Of a stretch of 64,000 bases of DNA, positions 40,843 through 51,790 are shown one piece after another (the stretch's first letter is position 1; each line of letters starts with the position of its first letter). The notes below the pieces were generated by a model, which saw nothing but the letters and a program-made list of their open reading frames with translations, was not told where the DNA came from and ran no database searches. Both the position numbers and the translations under genes were made by a program. The stretch is from Shinisaurus crocodilurus (Eukaryota > Chordata > Lepidosauria > Squamata > Shinisauridae), in the NCBI GenBank assembly GCA_021292165.1, contig CM037879.1, positions 283,066,272 to 283,130,271 of the forward strand, given 5' to 3'.

Positions 40843-41274
40843 ATGTGCACTTTATTGTGTTACAGTGCATATTGCAGTAAACAACTACCTCGGGGGGGGC
40901 AAGAGTCCCTCCCCACTTTTGTGGCCGTGAAAACGGAGCCTCCGGAACCTTTTTTGCCGGGCACTTTAAACAGAGCCCAACTTCTGCTTTCTCATCAGGT
41001 AGAAGCTCGCATTAAACAAATGTGAGTGACCCTTGTGAGTACAGATGAAGTTGATAGGTGCCAGGAACATTTGAGAATCTGACCTTCATGAATAATAAAC
41101 AGAAGTTGAGCTCCTTTGGGGGCGGAAAAACAACAACTACAATCTACACCTGATTTTGCATTTGGAATGGGCAACCCCCCCCCTTGAAACACAGTAACAC
41201 AGGGCAGAGATGAATATTTGTACTAGAATGTGCATTCTGAGACACATCAACAGCACATTCCAAGTAATTCGCAC
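40843..41274. other. unique non-coding stretch
   Basis: Nothing recognised. Confidence 0.35.
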
Positions 41275-41885
41275 ATCCTGCGAATTACTTGGGAAGATAG
41301 GCGAACAAATGTCAGTGTACTGGAAGAAGCAAAGACTACTAGCGTTGAAAAAATGATCCTTCAATGCCAACTTCAATGTACCGGTCATGTTGTTTGAATG
41401 TCTGACTGCCGTCTCCCAAAGCAGTTACTTTATTCCCAACTCAAGGATGGAAAGCGGAATATCGGTGGCCAGTATAAGAGGTTTAAAGATGTTCTTAAGA
41501 CTAATCTAAAAAAAAAAAAAATGCAATATAAACATCGAAAACTGGGAAACTCTGGCCCATGAACGATCTAAATGGAGGTTGGCCTTTCACAAAGGGTCCA
41601 TGGACTTTGAAGAAGCCCGAGTGCAAGGTGAAAAGGGAGAAACGTGCTAAGCGAAAAGCACGTCAAACGAATCCTTTACAGGACCATCCTCCATCTGGTA
41701 ACCTGTGTCCTCACTGTGGGAAGCTGTGTGGATCTAGAATTGGCCTCCACAGTCACTTACGGACCCATCGCTAGAGTCTACACATTTTTTTAGAATTTCC
41801 TCCTTTTATCATTTTCTTTTTGTAATTTTATCCTGGAAGACAATCTTACGCGGTCACGAGTGATCGCCTACTACTACTACTACCT
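41275..41885 (+). mobile_element. C-terminal part of a C2H2-finger LINE, sense (copy 2)
   Basis: Starts near GCGAATTACTTGGGAAGATA. Three reading frames together give a LINE C-terminal region of the type WASHV...PKQLLYSQLKDGKR...RFKDVLK, then the open frame 41559-41774 ending in the C2H2 finger (CPHCGKLCGSRIG, SHLRTHR). It breaks at a poly-A near 41508-41521 and by frameshifts. The tail after GATCGCCT is (ACT)n. The LINE clade is unassigned. Confidence 0.82.
41559..41774 (+). pseudogene. LINE-encoded C2H2 finger C-terminus
   Basis: A 71-codon open block with a lysine/arginine-rich stretch (KREKRAKRKARQ) followed by one C2H2 finger at the very end. Such a terminal finger in a non-LTR element presumably binds nucleic acid. 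The upstream coding region is frame-shifted, so this is a relic and not a host zinc-finger gene. The same block is at 44327-44542 on the other strand. Confidence 0.8.
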
Positions 41886-43049
41886 ATCTTTGTCTACTCA
41901 GAAGGAACCCCCATTGAGTTCAGCAGGGCTTACTCCCAGTATGTATGTAATGCAACCTTTCTCTCTGTTTTCCCCTCTCTTTCAGTTCAGCTTGTGCAAA
42001 GATCTGCATATATCCAGCCACTGAAAGCAAATTCTGACGGAGAGTAAATTAGATATTAGAAGGGGTTTGTATAATTGCCTTCACCAGCAGAACAGCAAAA
42101 CATGCATTCAAATCAAACCTGGCAGATTACCACAATATCCTTACTTCTGTCCCTGTCAGACAGGGGGAAAGACCGGGGAGGCAGATGACTGGTTGGGAGC
42201 CACTTGGCAAGAGCAGGCCTGGTAATTGTGCTGCTCTTGCCAAACAGCTTGCTTGCTTGCGGGACTTGCCCCTATGTGGGTCGTGTCCTCTGGCTTTCGA
42301 CGACACGGCAGACCACAGAGGGTTGTGCAAATCCTACAACAAGCCATGGCTTCTTGGGGTGGCTTTGTAGCCCCACTGAAGCCACCAGCGTGGGGAGGGG
42401 GCTGGATTCAGATGACACACTCAGCCACAGGTGGCTTCAAAGCCAAAGTATCTTAGCGTGGCATGCAACCCCAGTCTAAGTGTCAATCCTGGCATTTTAA
42501 ATTGAGACCAGAACAAGCCAGTAACCTGTGCCACAAACCCCAAGTTTAGAAATTGAGTCCTGGCTTCCATTCAGAATTCTCATTTGGGTATGTGGGAAGA
42601 AGTAACTTGGTTGCTTCTTGCTCATCTTTAAAACTCCCTCTCTCTGTTGACACTGAAGTAACTGTCTCTTCTGCATAGTGGTGAGCTGAGCGGTTGTTGT
42701 TGGGGTGGGTTTTTTTGGTCACTTCTGTCTGTCAACAGCTTGCTAAATTAAGTTTCGTGAGCCGGGACATTTTCCACGTGTAGCCCAATGAAATAAATGC
42801 CCTTTAGTGAGATAAATGGGTATTTGACAAAGATAGTAGGGGAAATGAATAACTTCTCATGTACATAAAGCTACAGAGCACAATTCGTCACCACCAGCAA
42901 CTCATCCAGTCTCTGATGAAACCGCAAATGCCTTCTTCAAAGTGCGACCTGCACTAAGTGCTTTGCCACTAAGATAGCAAGGGGAAAAATGCCACAGTGA
43001 CAACAAGAACGTTCGTTCGTGGTATCAAAATAATTCTTAGGTGCATATG
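41886..43049. other. unclassified stretch
   Basis: 41886-41960 has the GAGTTCAGCAGGGCTTACTC repeat. 42120-42480 (GGCAAGAGCAGGCCTGGTAA, GACGACACGGCAGACCACAG) and 42700-42990 are unrecognised. No credible exon. Confidence 0.3.
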
Positions 43050-43205
43050 TTTTTATTTATTTATTATATTTTTAAATCACCCATCTGGCCGGTCACACAG
43101 CCACCCTGGGCGATGTACAATAATTAAAATACAATAAAATACAATAAAACACAATTAAAACTACATTAAAACATAATTAAAACACAATTAAAAATATAAG
43201 GTGTT
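43050..43205 (-). mobile_element. LINE 3' end, antisense
   Basis: TTTTATTTATTTATTATATT then CTGGCCGGTCACACAGCCAC and CCTGGGCGATGTACAATAAT with CAATAAAATACAATAAAACA. Resembles the L2/CR1-group tail but is a separate subfamily. Confidence 0.6.
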
Positions 43206-43730
43206 TTTTTTTAAAACCCTAACCCACCCCAACTCCAGCATTTGGGATTGTCATCCCAACTGGAAGAAGGAATTGTATTGTGCACTGGAGGGCACATGTA
43301 TAGTGACACATCTCCCTATAGGAGACAGCCTATATGAAATGTCATCTTAGATACCTTCTTCATGGTTCAGAGCAACTATGATGCTCCAGGAACCTACAGT
43401 ACTCTAGCTGCTTGAGTCCTGGAAGGATTATTAGGCAGCCCTGCCATGGATCCGTTTGCTTAAAAAAAGAGAGATGATGTTGAAAATGTAAGCCAAGAGA
43501 CCTACCTGGATTGCCAACAATGAGAAATAAAGTAACCTCATCATTAGTAACTGGGCATAGAGGATTCTGAACACTACATTGCCAGAAATAACTTCCCACT
43601 AAATTGGACCTCTTGCATATGCAATGAGAGCTCAGCTGCTATTATTTCAGGTAGATCTAAGGAAGATGGAGTTGCCTGGTGGATCATCATTTGAATGAAT
43701 TCAAGAAACCACCAAGTATAAACACCTGCA

Positions 43731-43768
<38 letters not shown>

Positions 43769-44187
43769 TAAACAACTGAAGAGTATATGCTACAATTTCA
43801 GAAAGGAAATTGTGTCAAAACTGCCTCAGCTCATGATGTGCACACATAGTTTGAACAGTGTGGTGCGCAGATGTGCTTTGACCTATATTGTTCATTCTTA
43901 AACGGGCACTGCCTGCCATCAACCAACCTGGCTTTGTGGCACTGTTCACTCTGTGTGAACAGAGGTTCTTCCAATCATGACATAGTTTGGTCATGAGGGA
44001 GAAGAAGACCACTGTCTACTTTCCTGGCAGGACTGGAGCCCAAAGCAGGTCTTGAACTATGGAAGAGCACATTTCCCCAGTTATTATCCTTTATTTGTGC
44101 TGTGGGTTTGCTGCGCACTGACCGACCTCCATTTCTCCTGAATTCCAATTTAGCTAGAAGCATTTATAAAATTAATTCCAGAATTCA
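43206..44187. other. unique stretch with a (TA)n microsatellite
   Basis: (TA)n at 43733-43766. Nothing else recognised. Confidence 0.35.
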
Positions 44188-44825
44188 GTCAGTCAGTCAG
44201 TCAGTCAGGCGATCACTCATGACCGAGTAAGATTGTCTTCCAGGATAATTTATTTATTTTTTATTTATTTTTTTACAAAAAGGAGATTTTAAAAGGAGGA
44301 AAATTCTAAAGAAAATTGTGTAGACTCTAGCGATGGGTCCGTAAGTGACTGTGGAGGCCAATTCTAGATCCACACAGCTTCCCACAGTGAGGACACAGGT
44401 TACCAGATGGAAGATGGCCCTGTAAAGGATTCATTTGATGTGCTTTTCGCTTAGCACGTTTCTCCCTTTTCACCTTGCACTTGGGCTTCTTCAAAGTCCA
44501 TAGAACCTTTGTGAAAGGCCAGCCTCCAGTTAGATCGTTCATGGGCCAGAGCTTCCCAGTTTTTGATGTTTATATTGCATTTTTTTAGATTCGCCTTAAG
44601 AACATCTTTAAACCTCTTATATTGACCACCTATATTCCGCTTTCCATCCTTGAGTTGGGAATAAAGTAACTGCTTTGGGAGACAGGCAGTCAGACATTCG
44701 AACAACATGACTGGCCCACTGAAGTTGGCGTTGAAGGATCATTTTTTCAACGCTAGTAGTCTTTGCTTCTTCCAGTACACTCATCAACGTTGCCTCCGGA
44801 AAATCCTGCGAATTACTTGGGAAAA
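44188..44825 (-). mobile_element. C-terminal part of a C2H2-finger LINE, antisense (copy 3)
   Basis: Minus-strand frames 44844-44617, 44708-44451 and 44542-44327 are consecutive pieces of the LINE C-terminus, ending in the same C2H2 finger as copies 1 and 2. The tail after GTGATCGCCT is (GACT)n, seen as CAGTCAGTCAGTCAGTCAGG on the plus strand. It is the inverted partner of copy 2, about 2.3 kb away. Confidence 0.85.
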
Positions 44826-45090
44826 AATTCCAGAATTGTAGCATGCACAGTTCCCTCAGTCCATTTGCATCATTCTCCCCCTATGTTACAAATGTGTATA
44901 TTTGTACACATTCACCTTGATAAAAAACACTACCAAGGAGTAATCCTGATCAGAGTGGGTATGACCGAATCAGGATTTGTTTCGTGCAGTGTTGCTATAG
45001 GTGTGCCCCCTGATGTGTACTTGGAAAACACCACACACAAAAAATCTTGGTACAACTGTACATGCAAGGATATGGTTTTTTGTTCTTTTC
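44826..45090. other. unique non-coding stretch
   Basis: Nothing recognised. Confidence 0.3.
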
Positions 45091-45350
45091 TTTTGCTGTA
45101 AACTGCCCAGAGAGTTTTGGCTATGGGGTGGAACAGAAATAAAAATTGTTGTTTGTTGTTGCTGCTGTTGTTGTTGTTAATATTTTTATTGTATTTAATA
45201 ATATTATGTAAAATATTATTTTATTTAATATTATTAATATTAATATTTTATTAATTATATTAATAATTAATTAATTATATATTTATATTAATAGGAATAA
45301 TAATAATAATTATTAATAATAATAATTTTATTCTCTTGCAGTTTTTATCA
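45091..45350 (+). mobile_element. LINE 3' tail followed by AT-rich low-complexity DNA
   Basis: GCTGTAAACTGCCCAGAGAG with TTTTGGCTATGGGG and an AATAAAAATTG end is the L2/CR1-group 3' end. It runs into (GTT)n and then 150 bp of TTAATATTA-type low complexity (45180-45330). Confidence 0.75.
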
Positions 45351-45602
45351 ACGTGTACATGTGTATTAGTAATGTAGATTGAGACCAGAGGAAGGCATGA
45401 AGGAACTGAAAACTTTGTCTTCAGTCAGTGATCTTGCCACATATGGAGTGGGTACAAAGATGGATCCCTTGACACATGTACAAGGTGATGTGTAATGTGG
45501 GCATCTATGTGCATGCAACACATTCACTTGGCATGTCCCCCTTTTTTTGAGGGGGAAGGACTGCATGGATTGTAGTAACTTTATCACATGTTACTTTGCA
45601 TA

Positions 45603-45857
45603 TACAGTCATGCCTTGGATTGAGAGCATAATTCGTTCCGGAAACGTGCTTGTAATCCAAAACACTCTTATATCAAAATGAAATTCCCCCCAAAAAAATT
45701 TGTACAGAGATTTTTAATTTAAGCCGTACTACAGTACTTGTATTGCAAGACGTCGCTTGTATATCAAGTAAAAAAAAATTAAATCAATATTTAAAAATCT
45801 GCTTGTCTTGCAAAACGCTCTCAAACCAAGTGACTTGCAATCCAAGGTATTCCTGTA
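45603..45857 (-). mobile_element. Tigger-like MITE
   Basis: Starts TACAGTCATGCCTTGGATTG and ends CAATCCAAGGTATTCCTGTA. Core ATTTGTACAGAGATTTTTAA and CCGTACTACAGTACTTGTAT. Opposite orientation to 21114; nearly identical to 56615. Confidence 0.92.
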
Positions 45858-46254
45858 TACAGTCCTCCATCATGTGGAAAAGGTCACTGGCCAGGTTAGT
45901 CTGTGAACCCAACTCTCAAGTTCACCTTGCCCAGCTCAGACGTTGACTCATGCCTTAGACCTAGGGCCACTGGGAGCACCCAGCATCCTTGGGCAGCTGC
46001 CAGGACCTCAGAAGCTTGGCAGGGCCCGCTACCATTGATGCCTCCTTTGACAGCTGGCAGGCAGCTACAAACCAGCATCTTAAATTTCCCACAGTGCCCT
46101 GGTACAAACCTCTGTTGGGCATGCCAGGGCAAGGAAGGAAATGTAACGTGCTGGTTGCCCAGTGGGGGGGAATCATGTTCATAGGAGAGGGCCCACAGAA
46201 GGTAGGATGCTGAGGGATCCCTGTTGTCACCCCACTAGGGAAAAATTAGAGGAT
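45858..46254. other. unclassified repeat-like stretch
   Basis: CTAGGGCCACTGGGAGCACC and GGGCAGCTGCCAGGACCTCA around 45960-46010 look like an interspersed element of unknown class; opposing frames of 74-93 codons have no recognised homology. Confidence 0.35.
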
Positions 46255-46340
46255 TTGTTTATTTGTTTACTTACAACATTTGCATACCACTCCATATCTA
46301 AACAGATTCTGGGTCACAGAACAATAAAAGGAATAAACCA

Positions 46341-46376
<36 letters not shown>

Positions 46377-46680
46377 TACTACTACTACTACTACTTTTAT
46401 TTTATTTTATTTTATTTTATTTTATTAACAAAGTACCAATAAAAACTGTGACCGGTCAATGGGGAAGGGCTTGTTGAAATAAAAATGTCTTCAGTAGGCA
46501 CCAGAATCAAAACAATGTTGTTGCCTGCCTGACCTCCATAGACAGGGCATTCCACAGAGAGGGAGCCACCACACTGAAGGCCCTTCTCCTGGTGGATTCG
46601 AACCGGGCTGCAGGTTTATGCAGAACCACCAGGAGTGCCTCAGGTTGGTAAGGGAGAAGGCACTCTCTCAAGCATTTCAG
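46255..46680 (-). mobile_element. LINE 3' region, antisense, with compound microsatellite
   Basis: TTTGTTTACTTACAACATTT tail, then a compound run of (ATT)n, (ACT)n and (TTTTA)n at 46342-46427, then GCATTCCACAGAGAGGGAGC, GAAGGCCCTTCTCCTGGTGG and AACCACCAGGAGTGCCTCAG, a pattern typical of the L2/CR1-group 3' region in antisense. Confidence 0.7.
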
Positions 46681-47490
46681 TTCTTTTTTTCCTGTTCTTC
46701 TCTTTTAAAAAAAAAAAAAAAAATGAAAATTAAGCAAAATGCACAAATTTCTTCCTATTTCGGAAGGAACATTTGAATGGGGGAGAAACCAAAACTGAAA
46801 GATTCATCCGTTCCTACAAACCACATACCTTGCACATATTTGGCTTCTCAAGTTGTGCTGCAAGAATATATGTGTGTTTGTAACCCAAGATCTTACAAGG
46901 GGTGGGGGTGGAAACAGTTAGATAAACTTAGATTGCCGTGCAATTCCTCAAGGATAAAGTTTGTGCACGTTTCTGATTATTTATTTTCCATTTCTACTTT
47001 AAATGCTGAAGAGCAGCAGAGATGAGAAAGGTGAAGCTGAAATCCTGTGAAAACCAGATTTAAAACTCCAATGTACTTGTTTGCAACTCCGCTCAGAAAC
47101 TGAACCAGACCAAAGGTCTAATTCCCTCAAGCTGTTATGTGTGGGTGGTTCACACCCGTAGCCCAAGGGTGCGTGGGTTACACACAGAACACAGCTCGTG
47201 TGGGAGTGAGGAAAAGGAAGTCAGACAGAATACGCTGAGGAATGTGATCATCAAGGTCAAGAAGTAATCATTCCATAGGCCATGTAATGACAGTAGTCAT
47301 AGCCATAAACTTGAGATTTAATATATTATATGCTAATTTTGATAATCAAAGCAGCTGTCAACCACGAAGTGCCCTGTGGAATACTGAGGTCTTTTTGAAT
47401 CTTTTCTGTTGTTGTTGTTTTTAAAAAAATCAATGGTCTGGTCTCCAGGGTGGACCTGTGTCCATTTTGTCAGAGGTCAGCCCTCTAAAT
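46681..47490. other. A-rich MITE remnant and unique DNA
   Basis: 46735-46817 (GGGGGAGAAACCAAAACTGA, GATTCATCCGTTCCTA) is the right end of an A-rich MITE. 46820-47400 is unrecognised; 47270-47380 is AT-rich single-copy-looking DNA. Confidence 0.35.
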
Positions 47491-47628
47491 CAGGATTCTC
47501 CAACCTTGGGTCCCCAGATGTTGCTGGACTACAGTTCCCAGAATCCCTTGCCATTAGCCATGCTGGCTGGGTATGCTGGGAGCTGGGGGCCAGCAACATC
47601 CCTGGGGACCCAAGGCTGGAGAGCCCTG
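47491..47628. mobile_element. palindromic hAT MITE
   Basis: CAGGATTCTCCAACCTTGGG to GGCTGGAGAGCCCTG, with arms CCCCAGATGTTGCTGGAC and GGCCAGCAACATCCCTGGGG. Flanks CTCTAAAT and CTCTTGAT match 6 of 8. Confidence 0.85.
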
Positions 47629-47639
47629 CTCTTGATGAA

Positions 47640-48060
47640 GGTGTCCTTGATTTCAAGGGTTGTCCAGTCCGAAGATAAAGAGCCATAAGATGGTAGAGCA
47701 GGGAAGCTGCCCGTGAAAAGTTAGCACGTGGTCGGCAGCAGACTAAACAGATACATAGGCCACTCGGTCCCAGTGTTCATCACTATGGTGAGATGTATTG
47801 TATTTTGATTTAAATTATAGATTTCCCTCCCAAAAGTTAGCATCTATACATGCAAGTCGGCATATGCAAAATGTATAAAAATCTGTGTTCTCTTTTGGGG
47901 TGATGCATTTCCTCTTTTGCCAACGCATAAGTGGCCGCCCTAATTGTCACTAGCAGAGATACAGGCCTGGCCCATACATTTGCTGGTGCCAATGGGGCAA
48001 TTCACATGGGGAAGGAATTAGCACGCACCATGCATGCACCCCTTCCTCTCCAGCACAGAG
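47640..48060. repeat. second copy of the unclassified GTCCTCTTTT repeat
   Basis: ATGGTGAGATGTATTGTATT, AATCTGTGTTCTCTTTTGGG and GTGATGCATTTCCTCTTTTG match 24690-25130 in order. The class is unknown. Confidence 0.6.
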
Positions 48061-48292
48061 GGCCATTTGATATAGTTGTTCTACTTACTTGCAGGCTTCC
48101 CATTAGAGCTGAGCCAAAAGTTTTCAGAAAACCTTTTTTTTCCTGAGAGAATGTCTCTCACAGCCTGGGGGGGGGGGGAAGCCCTCTTACAAGAATTTTC
48201 TCCAAATATTCTCCACCTTGTGTGTGTGTGTCTCTGTGTGTGGCAGCCACCCCCCCCTCCTTACATACATAATGCCCCAGAATGACCAGAAG

Positions 48293-49264
48293 TCATAGAT
48301 TCATAGAATCATAAGATAGATTCATAGAATCATAAGATAAGAGCTGGAAGGGGCCTATAAGGCCATCGAGTCCAAACCCCTGCTCAGTGCAGGGATCCAA
48401 GTTAAAGCATCCCTGCGTTGCGTCCCGCTTGATCACGCCAGACAGTGCAGCCGCAAACAGATTCTTTATTGCTACAAGCAATACGCCAGACACCAGTCCA
48501 AGAAACAAGCCAAAGTCGAGACAGTCCAAGGTCCAGAGGGTAAGAGATAAGGGCTCAAGAGTCCAAAGTCCAAGTCCAGAATCGTAGCAGCCAGGAGTTC
48601 AGATCAAGGGAATCAAGGAGCGTAGAAACCTTGCCAGGTAACAGCCTTGTTGCTTTCTACGCTGAGCATGGGCCAGCAGCTAGACTATAAACCCTGACCC
48701 AGCCTCGATCTCAGTCTGAGTCCGATTCTGGATCTTGACACGGGTACCGGGCCAGGAGACGCCTGCTACGCCTGCTCACGTGCCTGTCAGCCAGGCGTTT
48801 CTCCTGGCGTCTTTGGGCCGGCCGCAACCCTGAAGGGCCCTCCTCCCCTGAGCCCTCATGGCAGCCCAAGGCCAGTGCCTGCAGCTGAGAATCCTCAATC
48901 GGCTCTTCCTGCTCCTGTTCCCCAGGGGAGGCGGGACTGTCCAAAAGGTCAACTGGCCTTGGCTGCATAGAGGCACCTGTTTAAACAGTTCACATGACAC
49001 CTCACCAGTGGCTAAAACAAGGCAATTATCCCACAGCCTCAACATCTGGCATTCGATCTGGCATGGCCATTCTTCCAGGTTGAGTCCTTCACCCTGTCCC
49101 AGCTCCTCTTCTGTGTCAGAGCTGGTGCTGAAGCAAGACCCCACACCCTGGCAGATGGCCGCTACAGCCGCATCTTGGATGCCTCCAGTATAGGAGAGCC
49201 CACCCACCTCCCTAGGTAATTGCTTCCATTGCTGTATTGCCCGAACGGTCAGGAAGTCCAGGGT
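48293..49264 (-). mobile_element. CR1 3' end, antisense, split by a solo LTR
   Basis: Left piece 48293-48415: TCATAGAATCATAAGATAGA, AAGGGGCCTATAAGGCCATC, AGTTAAAGCATCCCTG. Right piece 49151-49264: CATCTTGGATGCCTCCAGTA, CACCTCCCTAGGTAATTGCT, GAACGGTCAGGAAGT. An unsplit CR1 copy at 54641 shows that the two pieces are contiguous in the family. Confidence 0.88.
48416..49145 (-). mobile_element. solo LTR, minus orientation, 730 bp
   Basis: The insertion in CR1 is flanked by 5-bp CCCTG on both sides (48411-48415, 49146-49150), the length typical of LTR-retrotransposon integration. On the minus strand it begins TGTGGGGTC, has a TATA-like GGTTTATAGTC, and an AATAAA about 55 bases before the end. It ends ...CAACG, where CA is usual. 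No internal coding region, primer-binding site or partner LTR is present, so it is read as a solo LTR left by recombination. Confidence 0.82.
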
Positions 49265-50010
49265 GTTGTGGAGGATACAAGATGGTGGCCAGGCTGCCAA
49301 CACGATTGCTGCTGCTGCTACTACTTGCACACAGTCCACTAGCCATCATGAAGGTTATGAAACGAGGTTGGTGGGGCTTCGAGGGTAAGGACAGTAAGGG
49401 AAATTTCCCTTCCATGAACTTTTCAAAGTTAATTTATCCTATCATCCAAGCCACGGAGGTATGAGTTTACTACTCACTGCAGGAAGAACCAACCTGTTTT
49501 AGGTCATGTCCGCTGCACAGAACACATTGGCCACTGGTGAAAAGAGAGCCCCTTGAGAAGGAGAGAGAGCGACTTCCAGCTGTTGTCCTACATCTGCTGA
49601 CATAGAGGCACCTGTTTAAACAGTTCACATGACACCTCACCAGTGGCTAAAACAAGGCAATTATCCACAGCCTCAACATCTGGCATTCGATCTGGCATGG
49701 CCATTCTTCCAGGTTGAGAAGCGGTGGAGTGTTTCTCATTGCTCATTCATTCCTGAACGCTGCTTAAGTAAGGCTGTCAGATGTGTCCAATTATGGGGAA
49801 AATATCTTCTAATATGCTTGGCCCCCTTTCTTCTGAAGCTAACCTGATGCTGTCAAGCCTATTTTGCAGGCATTCCTCTGTTGACCTTATTAGCCTGAAG
49901 TTTGAAAGATGGCTTGTGCAGCTCAATGAACAAATGCAATCGTATATCTACTTATTTGGATCGGCAGGGTTCCGTAAGCAAAAGCACACAGGAGAAGTAA
50001 CAACCCATTT
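49265..50010. other. unique stretch containing a copied LTR piece
   Basis: Nothing recognised except the 49601-49718 segment listed separately. Confidence 0.4.
49601..49718 (-). repeat. 118-bp copy of an internal LTR segment
   Basis: From CATAGAGGCACCTGTTTAAA to CATTCTTCCAGGTTGAG it equals 48966-49084 except for one missing C (ATCCACAG against ATCCCACAG). It starts and ends inside the LTR, without LTR termini. Confidence 0.93.
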
Positions 50011-50013
50011 GTA

Positions 50014-50434
50014 GGGGTGGGCGATCTGCCCACGGCACCGCCCGACTTGCTTGGCACACGGAGAGCGCTGCTGCCACACCTGCTGCGCCGGGCCAAAAAC
50101 AAGCACCATCCGAGGTGCCCACCAGACTTCTAGCTTCCCGGCGCTATGTTTTTTACGTAGAAAATGCCGTAAGATACGTTAAAAATGGCTGCAATTTGCG
50201 TAACTTGTGCAAATTGTGCCCATTTTTAATGTCTCTTATGCCATTTTCTGCATAAACAATGCAGCGCTGGGAACCCGGAAGTCAGTTCCCTGGCTCGGCT
50301 CGCGAGAATGCGAGTTGAGCCAGGGAAGCAGGTAGGCCGAGAGGAGCTTGGGGAGTCGAGCCCGGCAAGTTCACCAGACTTCCACCACCACCCCCAATCG
50401 AGCACCGCACACATCCCTTCCCATATATTTCAGT
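50014..50434. mobile_element. TAGGGATG foldback element
   Basis: Starts TAGGGGTGGGCGATC and ends GCACCGCACACATCCCTT. Arms ACGTAGAAAATGCCGTAAGA and TCTTATGCCATTTTCTGCAT. Flanks CCCATTTG and CCCATATA match 6 of 8. Confidence 0.78.
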
Positions 50435-51036
50435 TCCTGAAATGTCATGTTAGGGATAGTCAATTGGGGACCAGGGGCCAAGGGCAGCCACAGAAGACTT
50501 TCCGTCTGATGCCCAGCATAGTCGCTGATACCAAAAAGGCCCCATCATTTCATGAATATTAGCCATCTTCTCCCAAACTGAGACACAGATAGGGATGGGT
50601 GAGAATTCCATTTGGGGAGCAAAAATCTAATGGATTTTTCCAGTTCAACCACTCATGTCCCCCCCAGTTCAGCCCCTCCATTCTGTTTCCCCCCTGCTGG
50701 TGTTGACTTGATGTATTTATTTTTTTTGTCTACCTCAAAGGCTTGGGATGCTTCCTATGTTTTGTTCTTGTTTTTATCCACCATTCAATTTTTAACACTG
50801 ATAGGACAGGCAAGAAAATTGATGCAAGTAATTTCCACTCCCACTTCCTGGCTGCTTTCATCTTTGAAAACCCATATCAGTTTCACCATTCTTATAATTT
50901 GGGGCTTGGGGGTGGAGGTGGAAATTTTCAGGTTGCCTGGTGTGAGGGAAATGTCACGTTTTGACAATTCTAGGAATTTCTAGTACCACTGTCTTCATGG
51001 ATAGCAAACAGTTCTGGGAAGACTCTTGACTTTAGG
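50435..51036. other. unclassified stretch
   Basis: TAGGGATGGGTGAGAATTCC at 50592 looks like another TAGGGATG-type start, but no matching right end is seen. The rest is unrecognised. Confidence 0.35.
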
Positions 51037-51260
51037 GTTGTGCACTTACCCCATGGCTCATCTTGCGGGGCGCTCCTTGAGCACCCCCGCTGCGTGATCC
51101 GTTTTGCGCGCTCCATGAGTGCCAGCTGAGGCGCTTGCCGAGGCACTTGGTGGACTTCCAGGTCCCCAGCGCTTCACTTCCGGGTCCCCCCGGCGCTGCG
51201 TTTTTTACGTTAAAAACAGGGTAAACTACCTTAAAACTGCTGCGATAAATTGAAATAACA
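51037..51260. mobile_element. partial CpG-rich TAGGGATG-type element
   Basis: TAGGGTTGTGCACTTACC, GCGCTCCTTGAGCACCCCCG and CTTCCGGGTCCCCCCGGCGC resemble the left half of the CpG-rich foldback repeat at 5290; it stops in an (AAC)n run. Confidence 0.5.
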
Positions 51261-51406
51261 ACAACAACAACAACAAATGAAGCCCCTTCTTGAATATTGT
51301 CAAGGTTTTCCAGATACTCACAAGGAATTATCAGAAAACCCTGATTTTTTTTTAGGCAAACAAGGGGATATTTTCCCAGGGCTACTATTGCTATTGTTTG
51401 CTGCTA

Positions 51407-51790
51407 CTAGGGATTGGGGAGAAATTAATATGGTTCACATTTTAATGCAAAAACCTACCTAATTTTACATTTTCAAATCAATGCACAAACAAAAAACTCA
51501 GTTATCTTTCAAAATTTGCACTTTGCGATGGAGTTCTCCCTTTCCCCCCCTTTTTTTTTAAAAAAGCATATATTAGGGAAACGTGAACTCAAAAATGTGT
51601 ATATTAATGACAATCCCTTTAAAAATGCATTATATTAGGAAACATGCTTGCAAAAAAGGGTAGATTAGTCAAAACTGCGTACAAAAACCCATGTATTACG
51701 AGAAATGTGCACAAAAATTAATATGAATTTTCAGGCAAAGTTAAAAAAAAAATGTTCAGGACAAACCGAATTGAAAATTTTGGGTGAACT
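51407..51790. mobile_element. A-rich TAGGGATG-type MITE
   Basis: Starts TAGGGATTGGGGAGAAATTA; GCATATATTAGGGAAACGTG and TTACGAGAAATGTGCACAAA match the family. The right end is unclear. Confidence 0.6.

Noticed and set aside
41559..41774. Host zinc-finger gene
   Set aside because: The same block occurs three times in 4.5 kb on both strands with LINE sequence upstream and a fixed 3' end, so it is retrotransposon-encoded.
48776..49339. 187-codon open frame on the minus strand
   Set aside because: It spans the solo LTR and runs out into CR1 and unique flanks; no family resemblance.
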